From positions 1 through 17,979 of the forward strand of contig CALAVC010000009.1 in NCBI GenBank assembly GCA_937892095.1: a stretch of 17,979 nt of DNA, given 5' to 3'. Under the pieces are notes generated by a model, which saw nothing but the letters and a program-made list of their open reading frames with translations, made no database searches and was not told the origin of the DNA. The position numbers were made by a program, and so were the translations under genes. Positions 1 to 8,600 of the stretch are shown here, in pieces. Each line of letters opens with the position of its first letter. Position 1 is the stretch's first letter. The DNA comes from an uncultured Bacteroidales bacterium. GTDB taxonomy: Bacteria > Bacteroidota > Bacteroidia > Bacteroidales > Marinilabiliaceae.

Positions 1-294
1 GGCCAGTCCGTCACCATCGCCACTAACCTGCCAAACAGTTAAGTTAGGATTGGCGACTTTGGTGCCTGTGGCGATGGCTGCTGCGCGACCATGTATGGTA
101 TTCATGCCATAGGTGTTCATGTAGTGTGGCAGACGACTTGAGCAACCGATACCAGAGATGACGGCAGTGTCTTGAGGTGCAACGCCTATTTCGGCCATTG
201 CTTTGTGTAGACTGGCGAGAAAGAAGTGGTCGCCACACCCAGGGCACCAACGCGGTTGCCCTTTCTTATAATCGTTAGCTGAAAATTCGCTCAT
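1..294 (-). CDS. korB: 2-oxoacid:ferredoxin oxidoreductase beta subunit (KorB), N-terminal part
   Basis: This is the thiamine-diphosphate (TPP)-binding beta subunit of a 2-oxoacid:ferredoxin oxidoreductase, most likely acting on 2-oxoglutarate. With KorA it decarboxylates the oxoacid to an acyl-CoA and reduces ferredoxin in the cytoplasm. Only the first 98 codons are present; the gene runs off the left edge. Visible family features are CPGCGDH (residues 17-23), SGIGCSSR, HGRAAAIATG, and the TPP/Mg motif GDGD (residues 92-95) just before the cut. The ATG at 294-292 gives the usual MSEFSANDYKKG start. It follows korA on the same strand after a 26-bp gap, so the two are probably co-transcribed and assemble together. 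Substrate preference (2-oxoglutarate versus another 2-oxoacid) is inferred from the gene pair and cannot be read from this fragment. Confidence 0.95.
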   Translation of the reverse strand, partial: MSEFSANDYKKGQPRWCPGCGDHFFLASLHKAMAEIGVAPQDTAVISGIGCSSRLPHYMNTYGMNTIHGRAAAIATGTKVANPNLTVWQVSGDGDGLA

Positions 295-320
295 AAAATT
301 GGATTTTTGCGTGGTGCTGG

Positions 321-2171
321 TTATTTATCAAGAATGGTTTTGAAGGCAGCAACGAGTTCGCTTTCGACGAATGGTTGACCTTTTACTTCGTTGTATTGAT
401 AGGGGACGAAGCCATCGACTTTCATGCGCAAGAACGCTGCAAACTGACCGAGATTCTGTTCTGCGACAACAACTTTCTTGTAGCGACGTAAGACCTCGGC
501 GGTGTTGGCAGGCAGTGGGTTGATGAAGCGGAAGTGAGCTAAAGCCACCTTGCGACCTTCGGCACGGAGGGTGTCCATTGCTGCATGGAGGTGTCCGTAG
601 GTTCCGCCAAAGCCTACAATGAGGAGGTCGGCATCGTCGACATCGCCAATTACTTCGACATCGGGGACTGGGATTTTATCTATCTTTTCCTGACGCAGAC
701 GACACATCAAGTCGTGGTTCTCGGGGTTGGTAGAGATTGCACCCGTCTTATTGTCTTTTTCGAGACCACCGAGTATATGCTGGAAGCCTTCACGACCAGG
801 GACTGCCCAGTAGCGTACGCCTGTCTTTTCGTCGCGCATGTAGGGAGTCCACGAGCCACGCAAGCTTTCGGGAACGTAGGGAGGATTGATTGCAGGATAG
901 TCTGCAAGGTTGGGCAACTTGAATGCAGCAGAGCCATTAGCCACAAAAGCATCGGACAGGAGGACAACTGGCGTCATGTGTTCGAGAGCAATCTTGCAAG
1001 CTACAAAAGCTGCATCGAAACAATCGGTTGGAGATGCGGCAGCAACTACTGGCATAGGCGTTTCGCCATTGCGTCCGAAGAGGACTTGCAAGAGGTCGGT
1101 TTGTTCGCTCTTGGTTGGCAGACCAGTGGCGGGACCACCACGTTGTACATCGACAACGACAAGAGGTAGTTCCATTATGACAGCCAAATTGATGGCTTCG
1201 CTCTTAAGACAGATGCCGGGTCCAGAAGTAGACGTTACGCCAAGCGCACCAGCAAACGAGGCTCCTAGAGCCGAAGAGCAACCTGCGATTTCGTCTTCGC
1301 ACTGAACAGTGATGACGCCACAAGACTTGTGCTTACTGAGTTCGTGCAGAATGTCGGTGGCAGGCGTTATGGGGTAGGAACCAAGGAAGAGACGAAGACC
1401 AGCCTTTTCGGCAGCAGCAATAAGTCCGTAGGCTGTGGCCTTATTGCCAGTGATGTCCATATAGCGTCCAGGCTCTTTCACCTTGCTTTCGATGCGATAG
1501 ACGTTCATGGCAGAGCTGTGTGTATTATGACCGTAGTCGTAGCCAGCCTGAACGACTTTTATGTTGGCCTCTGCGATGGCGGGTTTCTTGGCAAACTTTT
1601 CGCGGAGGTAGTTGAAGACGATATTTATGTCGCGACTGAAAAGCCAACAAACAAGACCGAGCGCAAACATGTTGCGACACTTGACGACGGCTTTGGCGTC
1701 CATACCGCTATCGGCAAGGCTATCTTTAACGATTTGCGTAATGGGGCAAGCGATAACTCTGTCGGGGTCGATATTCATTTCGGCCAAGGGGTCGGAAGTG
1801 GCAAAAGCAGCTTTTTTAAGGTCGGCTTCGCGAAAAGCATCGGTGTCGATGATTATTGTGGCATCGGGCTTTGCATACTTGTATTGAGTCTTTAGAGCTG
1901 CGGCGTTCATGGCCACGAGGACATCGCACTTGTCGCCTGGTGTGTAGACTTTGCCAGCACCGATGTGTACTTGAAAACCCGACACGCCCGTGAGCGAACC
2001 TTGTGGAGCACGGATGTCGGCCGGATAATCGGGGAATGTGCTAATGCTATTGCCGACCGTTGCCGACACGGTGGAGAAAATGTTGCCTGCGAGCTGCATC
2101 CCATCGCCAGAGTCGCCAGAGAAGCGAACGGCGACATGAGAGAGTTCTTTGACAATAAGTTTGTCTGCCAT
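321..2171 (-). CDS. korA: 2-oxoacid:ferredoxin oxidoreductase alpha subunit, gamma/alpha fusion (KorA)
   Basis: This 616-residue subunit fuses the gamma domain (about residues 12-210) to the TPP-pyrimidine alpha domain (about 245-615), the usual arrangement in Bacteroidota Kor enzymes. The gamma domain starts with VRFSGDSGDGMQLAGN (residues 15-30). The alpha domain shows YPITPATD (266-273), an acidic CEDEIAG segment (291-297) and a TSTSGPG loop (313-319), all characteristic of pyruvate/2-oxoglutarate ferredoxin oxidoreductases. Together with KorB it would form the oxygen-sensitive enzyme that links 2-oxoglutarate and succinyl-CoA, running either oxidatively or reductively. The ATG at 2171 is preferred because the gamma domain begins directly after it. 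Length is normal and the frame is intact. The gene is divergent from the SPOR-domain gene, with 187 bp between the two starts. The name 2-oxoglutarate oxidoreductase is the best family match; a related 2-oxoacid substrate is possible. Confidence 0.95.
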   Translation of the reverse strand: MADKLIVKELSHVAVRFSGDSGDGMQLAGNIFSTVSATVGNSISTFPDYPADIRAPQGSLTGVSGFQVHIGAGKVYTPGDKCDVLVAMNAAALKTQYKYAKPDATIIIDTDAFREADLKKAAFATSDPLAEMNIDPDRVIACPITQIVKDSLADSGMDAKAVVKCRNMFALGLVCWLFSRDINIVFNYLREKFAKKPAIAEANIKVVQAGYDYGHNTHSSAMNVYRIESKVKEPGRYMDITGNKATAYGLIAAAEKAGLRLFLGSYPITPATDILHELSKHKSCGVITVQCEDEIAGCSSALGASFAGALGVTSTSGPGICLKSEAINLAVIMELPLVVVDVQRGGPATGLPTKSEQTDLLQVLFGRNGETPMPVVAAASPTDCFDAAFVACKIALEHMTPVVLLSDAFVANGSAAFKLPNLADYPAINPPYVPESLRGSWTPYMRDEKTGVRYWAVPGREGFQHILGGLEKDNKTGAISTNPENHDLMCRLRQEKIDKIPVPDVEVIGDVDDADLLIVGFGGTYGHLHAAMDTLRAEGRKVALAHFRFINPLPANTAEVLRRYKKVVVAEQNLGQFAAFLRMKVDGFVPYQYNEVKGQPFVESELVAAFKTILDK

Positions 2172-2259
2172 ATCGTTTTTATATAATTGAGTTTTCGTGT
2201 TAGCTGACAGCTATTTTTGGTGGCTAATTTACTGTTTTTATCCATAAACATATCCTCTC

Positions 2260-2280
2260 TACCCCATTTCGTAGGGGGTA
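2260..2280. repeat. Inverted repeat in the korA/SPOR divergent intergenic region
   Basis: TACCCC (2260-2265) and GGGGTA (2275-2280) form a perfect 6-bp inverted repeat around a 9-nt spacer. It lies near the middle of the 187-bp region between the divergent starts of korA and the SPOR-domain gene. No U-tract follows on either strand, so it does not look like a terminator. A small hairpin or a dimeric regulator site is possible, but nothing in the sequence identifies a binding protein, and a 6-bp arm is short enough to arise by chance. Confidence 0.3.
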
Positions 2281-2342
2281 AAAACGTCAAATTAAGGGTT
2301 TTACGTAAAGAGGTTGAACTAATCAAGTGAATGATTTTTGTT

Positions 2343-2350
2343 TATATTTG
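2343..2350 (+). promoter_or_regulatory. Candidate -7 promoter box for the SPOR-domain gene
   Basis: TATATTTG matches the Bacteroidota primary-sigma -7 consensus TAnnTTTG exactly. It ends only 8 nt before the ATG at 2359. In this phylum transcription usually starts a few bases after this box, so a transcript from here would have almost no leader. I see no TTTG at the normal -33 spacing, which lowers confidence. Confidence 0.4.
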
Positions 2351-2358
2351 CCACTGAT

Positions 2359-2781
2359 ATGAAAGCATATCTATTATTCATAAGCATCCTCTTGCTGGTG
2401 CACGCCCCCGCAGAAGCGCAAAAGACGGGCAAACTTGAAGTAACATTTGCGTCGCAAGCGTTAGATACGCTTATGCGTCAGAACGTAAGGAGCAACGAAT
2501 CACTACCGACGGTAGATGGTTATCGCATACAGATATATTCGGGTTCGGGAATAGCTTCGAAAGCAGAGGCTATGGCGGCTCAGACAAGGTTTGAGACCCT
2601 CTACCCGAGCGAGCGAGCCTACGTGATATATAGCGCACCATTTTGGCGAGTGCGCGTGGGCAACTATCGTTTTCGGAGTGAGGCGATGAAGCTACTGAGT
2701 AGCTTACGGAGTACTTTCCCGGGTAGTTATATGGTGCGCGACAATACTGTGCGCAAAACGACATTTAGGTCGGCTAAATAA
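2359..2781 (+). CDS. Secreted SPOR-domain protein
   Basis: This is a 140-residue exported protein. An N-terminal signal peptide (MKAYLLFISILLLVHAPAEA, residues 1-20, with an AEA-Q cleavage site) precedes a short linker and a SPOR-type fold at about residues 54-130. The typical SPOR start GYRIQIYSG and the later WRVRVGNYRFRSEA segment are both visible. SPOR domains bind peptidoglycan stripped of stem peptides, usually at division septa, so a periplasmic or cell-wall role is likely. Its exact function is unknown. The start at 2359 is chosen because it gives a clean signal peptide; a TTG 21 bp upstream would add seven unhelpful residues. The amidophosphoribosyltransferase gene starts 52 bp downstream with no terminator between, so they may share a transcript despite unrelated roles. 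Confidence 0.85.
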   Translation: MKAYLLFISILLLVHAPAEAQKTGKLEVTFASQALDTLMRQNVRSNESLPTVDGYRIQIYSGSGIASKAEAMAAQTRFETLYPSERAYVIYSAPFWRVRVGNYRFRSEAMKLLSSLRSTFPGSYMVRDNTVRKTTFRSAK

Positions 2782-2833
2782 TAACAGAACAACATTTTTC
2801 TTACTAAGGCAGAAAACGTAAGACAACCAACCG

Positions 2834-4741
2834 ATGAGCGATCAGATAAAACATGAATGTGGCATTGCACTCATTCGCCTCTTGAAACCGCTGGAATATT
2901 ATCAGCAAAAATATGGCACATGGCAATATGGTCTGCAAAGACTGTTTTTGCTAATGGAGAAGCAACACAACAGAGGTCAGGATGGCGCAGGAGCCGTGGT
3001 ATTAAAAATAGATCAGCCATCGGGCAAAAAATATATATATCGCAGACGCTCGAACGGCGACAATCCCATACAAGAAGTCATAAACGAAATTAACACACCG
3101 CTGAACGAGGCTCGCAAGCAGAACCCCGAAAAGTTTAACGACCCAGTGTGGGCAAAAGAGAATTTGCCTTTTGCGGGCGAGGTGTATTTGGGGCACTTGC
3201 GCTATGGGACTTTTGGCAACAACAACATAGAATATTGCCACCCTGTGATGCGCGAAAACAACTGGCGCAGTCGAAACCTTGCGTTGGCAGGCAACTTTAA
3301 CCTAACCAACGTCGACGAAATATTTGCTCTGCTTGAAGAGCTTGGGCAACACCCGAAAGACTTTTCGGACACCGTAACGATACTTGAAAACGTCGGACAC
3401 TTTTTGGACGATGAGGTACAGTTGCTGTTCCGCCAATATAAGAATGAGGGACTGAGCAATGTTGAGATTTCGGAACGAATAGAGACCAATCTGGACGTCA
3501 AGAAAATATTGGAGCGAAGCAGCAAGAAATGGGATGGTGGCTACGTGATTGGTGGCATATTCGGACATGGCGATGCGTTTGTCATGCGCGACCCATGGGG
3601 CATACGCCCTGCATATTATTATCATGACGATGAGATAGCAGTGGTGGCATCGGAGCGCCCCGTCATACAGACGGCCATCAACGTGCGCTATCGCGACGTT
3701 AAAGAGCTTATGCCAGGTCATGCGCTAATAATAAAGAAGAACGGCGAGATAAGCGACCAAATAGTTAGCGTGCCACAAGAGAGGCGCTCATGTTCGTTCG
3801 AAAGGATATACTTCTCGCGAGGCTCAGACAGAGATATATATCATGAGCGCAAACAACTTGGCTACCTGCTTGCCCCTACCCTATTGGAGAAAGTCAATTT
3901 TGACATAGACAACACCGTGTTTTCGTACATACCGAACACTGCAGAAACTGCCTATTTGGGTCTGATGGACGGGGTGCGACATGAAATGTTGCGACACAAG
4001 TGCGAAGCCGTATTGAGCGAATCGGCGAGTGGAAACTTGACGCGTGAAAGACTGATGGAGATTGTGTCGCATGAACCACGTTTTGAGAAGATTCCGATAA
4101 AAGACGTTAAGATGCGAACGTTTATTACAGCTGATTCGGGACGCGACAATATGGTGGGGCATGTCTACGACGTGACGTACGGCATAGTAAAGAACTTGCA
4201 AGACACGCTGGTGGTCATAGACGACTCGATTGTACGAGGGACGACACTAAAAAGAAGCATACTTCGCATACTCGACCGATTGCACCCCAAACGCATCATA
4301 ATAGTGTCGTCGGCACCACAGATTCGCTACCCCGACTGCTATGGCATAGACATGGCAAAGATGGGCGACTTCTGTGCATTTGCGGCGGCAATTGAACTCC
4401 TGAAAGAGACGGGTCGCCAGAGCGTGATTGACGAAGTGTATAAGAAGTGTAAAGAGCAACAGAATTTGCCGAAAGAAGACATTGTGAACTGCGTGAAAGA
4501 CATATATCGTCCGTTTACGGCAGAGGAGATCTCGGCAAAGATTGCTAAGATGTTGACGCCCGAAGATATGGTGGCCGAAGTGGACATAGTGTTCCAATCG
4601 ATAGAGAACTTGCACAAGGCTTGTCCGAACGACAGAGGCGACTGGTATTTTACGGGCGACTATCCGACACCGGGTGGCAACAAGGTTGTCAACACAGCTT
4701 TTATAAACTACATTGAGGGTCGAAACGAAAGGGCTTATTAA
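2834..4741 (+). CDS. Amidophosphoribosyltransferase, long Bacteroidota form (PurF-like)
   Basis: This 635-residue protein combines a class II glutamine amidotransferase domain (about residues 9-300) with a type I phosphoribosyltransferase domain (about 350-520) and a C-terminal extension. The predicted nucleophile is Cys9 in HECGIA, so eight residues would have to be removed, as with the PurF propeptide. Other glutaminase signatures are HNRGQDGAG (45-53), GHLRYGT (120-126) and DPWGIRPAYY (253-262). The PRPP loop is VIDDSIVRGTT (461-471). PurF makes 5-phosphoribosylamine, the first step of purine synthesis. The protein is well over 100 residues longer than ordinary PurF (about 470-500). Many Bacteroidota carry both a short and a long form, so this may be the paralogue, not the main enzyme, and I leave the symbol blank. 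A strong terminator follows. Confidence 0.88.
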   Translation: MSDQIKHECGIALIRLLKPLEYYQQKYGTWQYGLQRLFLLMEKQHNRGQDGAGAVVLKIDQPSGKKYIYRRRSNGDNPIQEVINEINTPLNEARKQNPEKFNDPVWAKENLPFAGEVYLGHLRYGTFGNNNIEYCHPVMRENNWRSRNLALAGNFNLTNVDEIFALLEELGQHPKDFSDTVTILENVGHFLDDEVQLLFRQYKNEGLSNVEISERIETNLDVKKILERSSKKWDGGYVIGGIFGHGDAFVMRDPWGIRPAYYYHDDEIAVVASERPVIQTAINVRYRDVKELMPGHALIIKKNGEISDQIVSVPQERRSCSFERIYFSRGSDRDIYHERKQLGYLLAPTLLEKVNFDIDNTVFSYIPNTAETAYLGLMDGVRHEMLRHKCEAVLSESASGNLTRERLMEIVSHEPRFEKIPIKDVKMRTFITADSGRDNMVGHVYDVTYGIVKNLQDTLVVIDDSIVRGTTLKRSILRILDRLHPKRIIIVSSAPQIRYPDCYGIDMAKMGDFCAFAAAIELLKETGRQSVIDEVYKKCKEQQNLPKEDIVNCVKDIYRPFTAEEISAKIAKMLTPEDMVAEVDIVFQSIENLHKACPNDRGDWYFTGDYPTPGGNKVVNTAFINYIEGRNERAY

Positions 4742-4769
4742 GACCTTTCGAGACAAAAATAGGAATATG

Positions 4770-4808
4770 AACCGCCGTGCGATAAGGAAAATTCTCACGG
4801 CGGTTTTT
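4770..4808 (+). terminator. Rho-independent terminator after the PurF-like gene
   Basis: A perfect 10-bp stem pairs AACCGCCGTG (4770-4779) with CACGGCGGTT (4796-4805) around a 16-nt loop, followed by a T-tract (4804-4808). It lies 28 bp after the PurF-like stop codon and 31 bp before the HAD start, so it should separate the two transcripts. Confidence 0.9.
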
Positions 4809-4839
4809 GCTAATAAAAACAAATTTAACGGAATAGGAT

Positions 4840-5526
4840 ATGTCGGATTGTTGTCAGAAGACGATAGAAGCAGTGTTTTTTGATATGGATGGGGTGCTAT
4901 ATGACAGCATGCCCAATCATGAGTATTCGTGGTGTAAAGTGTTTGAGAGTGTCGGGATGTCGTTTGCGCCAGAGGAGGCGTATGCCAACGAAGGTCGCAC
5001 AGCACGAGGAACGATAAACATAGTGTATAATAGGAGCATTGGACGCGATGCAACCGACGAGGAAATTGAGAGCCTATATGCACTAAAAACAAAGCTTATG
5101 AGCGAACGCCCAGCGGCAGAACCTTTTGCCGACATGATGAGGCTACTCCCACAATTGCAACAGATGGGAGTGGAGGTATATGTGGTGACGGGTTCGCGTC
5201 AGCCATGGCTATATGATAATTTAGAGCGCGACTTTGGCGTGGAGCGAGCTAAGATAATAAGCGGAAACGACGTAAAGATTGGCAAGCCATCGGCAGAGCC
5301 GTACCTCATGGCACAAGCACGAGCCAACAAAGACAAGGAGCATTGCATTGTGGTGGAAAATGCACCACTGGGCGTGAGGGCTGGCAAGGCAGCTGAGATT
5401 GAGGTGTGGGCTGTAAATACTGGTAAGCTTGCCGACCACTACCTGACAGACGAGGGGGCAGACTTCTTGTTTCATACGCCAAGACAGTTGTCAGCCGAAT
5501 TGATAGCGAGAGTTTGCAGAAAGTAG
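4840..5526 (+). CDS. HAD-superfamily phosphatase, beta-phosphoglucomutase-like
   Basis: This is a 228-residue cytoplasmic HAD hydrolase of the beta-phosphoglucomutase/phosphatase subfamily, with a helical cap between motifs I and II. Motif I is FFDMDGVLYDS, with nucleophile Asp15 and acid/base Asp17. Motif II is VVTGS with Thr117. Lys149 in IGKPSAEPY serves as motif III. Motif IV is VVENAPLGVRAG, giving Glu173-Asn174 where many relatives have Glu-Asp; the remaining acidic residue can still bind magnesium. The substrate, probably a small phosphorylated sugar or nucleotide, cannot be predicted. The ATG at 4840 follows an AGGAT stretch and places motif I at the usual distance. The gene stands alone between two terminators, so it probably has its own promoter, though I could not pick a clear one. 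Confidence 0.85.
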   Translation: MSDCCQKTIEAVFFDMDGVLYDSMPNHEYSWCKVFESVGMSFAPEEAYANEGRTARGTINIVYNRSIGRDATDEEIESLYALKTKLMSERPAAEPFADMMRLLPQLQQMGVEVYVVTGSRQPWLYDNLERDFGVERAKIISGNDVKIGKPSAEPYLMAQARANKDKEHCIVVENAPLGVRAGKAAEIEVWAVNTGKLADHYLTDEGADFLFHTPRQLSAELIARVCRK

Positions 5527-5543
5527 ACAGCAATTATAGGAAT

Positions 5544-5581
5544 AAAAACACGAGACGTCATAAATTGCGTCTCGTGTTTTT
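5544..5581 (+). terminator. Terminator after the HAD phosphatase gene
   Basis: A 14-bp stem pairs AAAAACACGAGACG (5544-5557) with CGTCTCGTGTTTTT (5568-5581) around a 10-nt loop, and the T-run continues to 5583. It starts 17 bp after the HAD stop. Because the left arm is A-rich it could also act on the opposite strand. Confidence 0.9.
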
Positions 5582-5587
5582 TTGCAC

Positions 5588-5627
5588 AAAAAAGTTCCGC
5601 CCACAAGCCAAAGACCAGTGGGCGGAA
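5588..5627 (-). terminator. Terminator after the TonB-dependent receptor gene
   Basis: TTCCGCCCAC (5595-5604) and GTGGGCGGAA (5618-5627) form a perfect 10-bp stem with a 13-nt loop. Read on the minus strand the stem is followed by C and six T residues (5593-5588). It lies about 47 bp past the receptor's stop codon, back to back with the plus-strand terminator. Confidence 0.88.
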
Positions 5628-5673
5628 GCAGATTGACTAAAACTGTGTTATTCTTAGTCCTCTCTTTTGTACG

Positions 5674-8600
5674 TTAGAAGTTAAAGTTGACGCCGACGGT
5701 GTAGAGACCACCAATCTTGTCGGTGTAGACGAACTCACGCAAGTTGTTGTTGAAGAGGTTTTGAGCGTTGACGAAGAGCTCGATGTTGTTAGAGGGCATA
5801 TAGCCAACTTTCATGTTGAGCGAGAATTTGCTACGAACCTTACTTGCATTCTTTGCAAGAGAAGCATAGCGATCGGCAACAGATTCGTATTCGGCAATAA
5901 GAGCCATATCTGCCTCATAGTCTGCTTTAATTTCCTCTTCGGAATGACCTATACTACGAAGGTAGTCTAGACCATATTCTTCGTACCACTCTCTGTTCAG
6001 TTGAGCACTTTCTTTATTCGCCTTGGCTACTTGGGCAAAAGAATTGGAGTAGGAAGTGTTGTAGGTGCGGTGGTGCATATAGTTGCCATAGGCAGAGATG
6101 GTGAGTTGCTTGATGGGCTTGTAGACAAGACCAATCATGCCATAGACGGCTGGCGTGGACTTGTGGACATGCTTGTCGCTCATAGGACCTATTTTTGAAC
6201 CAGTCTCGCCGATCTCGTAGACGTTTTCATCGCCTTCGGACTGCCTTACGTTATGAACACCATATTGCAGACCATAGTAGAGTGAATAGACTAGACCAGT
6301 GTAGGTGCCCTTATGACCATTGAAATCATAGTTGACACTCGCTATGCCATCTTCGCTATTGTTATAGGCTTCTTCGAGAGCGTTCATAAATTCCCATTGT
6401 TGAACATAGGTCCAAGAGTCGTAGCCTGACTCGGCTTTAAACTCGTCCATGTAGGCTTTGCCGAAAACCGCCGAGGTGAATTTTTCGTCGGTAACGTTGG
6501 GCAGAATTTGATTGAGAGCTGTCATAGTGGCTATGCGAGCACCATAGTAATAGTAGTAGGAGTCGTCGTCCCAACTGCCAGTTTCGTAGCCATTATATTG
6601 GTCGCTGATGGCTTTAGCCTGACTGTATTCGTAGTAGTTGTTGACGAGCGTTTTTTGGACGTTGGCGTTGAGCTTGAGGATAAGTTTTGGAGAGATAATC
6701 CAGTCGAGGTTGAGACTAAGCCCCATTTGATGGACTTCGTAGGGCAAGTTGCGATAGACGATGTCGGTACGTGTGGTCATGCTGTTGGTCATCATAGACG
6801 AAACTGTACGAGAATAGTCTATTCCAGAACCACCATCATCGGGAGCGCCTTCGCCACCATCGGGAGCACCATCAGGAGCGCCTTTGCCACCGGGACCGCC
6901 AGCACCACCACTAAGCATTTGAGCAACGGCAGCATTGAATGCTGATTGGGTTAGGGTGTAGACCGTTTTATCGGCCATGAGCGCACCATAGTCTTTGCTC
7001 TTAGAGTAGAAGATTTCGGCATCGAGGAGGATGTTGTTGGTGGGCTTGAAGCGATAACCGATTTCAAAGTTGTCGATCATCATGAGGTCGGCATCGGTGC
7101 TACCGAGGAAACGCATAGTGGAAGGATAGGACATTTGTTCGCGATTCCAAGAGTAGCTGGTGGCGGTGTTGATGAGATTGGGCGCACGATAGGAGCGACC
7201 ATAGACGGCACGGATGAAGTTGCGGTCGTTGATGAGTTTGCTGACCTCGCCTTGCCACGAGACGTTCCACTTGTCGGGGGCACTGGTCTTGTCGCCACGC
7301 AGACCAGCAATGAAACGCCAACCATTGTTGCGATAGTCGATGCGGACACTTGGCGAGATGATGTCGAGGTGAGCTTGGTCGTTGAAGAATCCAGACATTT
7401 CGGTGCCTTCGTAGGTCTGGTCGTAGTCTTTGTAGTAGAGACCTTGCTGAGCAATGGCGGGACGTATGCTTAGTTTGTCGTCAAGCAGACGGAAGTCATA
7501 GTCCAATGAAACAGAGTGTGTGTAACCACCTGTCTTGAAACCAGATATGCCGACAGCCAAGTCTTGCGGACCAGCAGCAAAGTTACCGAGGAAGTGAAGA
7601 TTCTTGATTGAGGCTTCGAGATTGACGTAGGCTGTCTTAGACTCTTGACCAGCCATGTCAACAACATATTCGAGGAAAGGAGTGTTGTTGACATAGGAAC
7701 GTTGGTAGCCACCAGTAAGGTCGAAAGTCATGTCGGGCTTTGGAGTGAAGCGCAGATAACCGTTAAAACCAAAGTTTTTGCGAGCTTCGCCTGGGTTGGG
7801 ATATATGTCGCGAACAGAAGCGTATTTTTCGTTGGCGCGATAGAAATATAGTTTTTCATCGCCACTGGCGTTTTGCTGAGTAACAGCCTTGATGAGTCGG
7901 CTAACTTCGTCGACGGAGTAATAGCCACCAGCAGGGTCGATGGGTGTTGCGTTGTCTGCAAGAACTTGTTGACGTTCTTCGGCACTGCTACCACCCTTGG
8001 CATTGAGGAGGTTGCTATAAGCTTCGGTGCTATTGGCAAGGTAGAGACCTTCTTGCGGTACGACGTAGACATCGGAAGTGGGTCGTCCACGATGTTGTAT
8101 GTTGAAGGTTACACCAGCTGCCCACTTGTCGCTGAAGGCTTTGCGGATGGCGACATCGCCGATGTAGGTGTTGAGGTTACCCATTTGGAATCCGCCACTG
8201 ACAACGCTTGAAGCTGAAGTGGGTTTTTCGGTTATGATGTTGATGACGCCATTGACGGCATTCATGCCATAGAGAGCTCCACAAGCGCCACGGACAACTT
8301 CGATGCGCTCGACGTCGGCAATTGAGATGGGGAGACGATCCATTTGGACGGCACCAGTGATATAGTTTTGGACGATGCGTCCGTCGACCATAAGGAGGGT
8401 GTTGTTATTCTCGGTGTAGAGGAGCGAGTTGTTGTCGGGGAGGTTGTTGAGACCACGCATGTGGATGTCGTAGACACCATTGAACTTTTGAGCGACAATC
8501 ATGCCTGGGATGAGTCGGAAAGCATCTTCGATGGTGGTGGCACCATAGGTGCGGAGCTCGTCGCGAGTGATGACAGTGGTGGCGAGAGGCGAAGTGAAGC

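Noticed and set aside
585..1169. Long plus-strand open frame of 194 codons opposite korA
   Set aside because: It lies wholly antisense to korA, has no recognisable domain, and its length follows from the codon usage of the real gene. Similar antisense frames occur opposite the receptor, pbpC and the LRR gene.
2338..2358. TTG start for the SPOR-domain gene at 2338
   Set aside because: The added residues do not improve the signal peptide, and the ATG at 2359 gives a normal one.
4247..5092. Minus-strand open frame of 281 codons spanning the PurF-like and HAD genes
   Set aside because: It crosses two well-supported genes and the terminator between them, and its protein is low in recognisable features and rich in Cys, His and Ser as shadow frames usually are.
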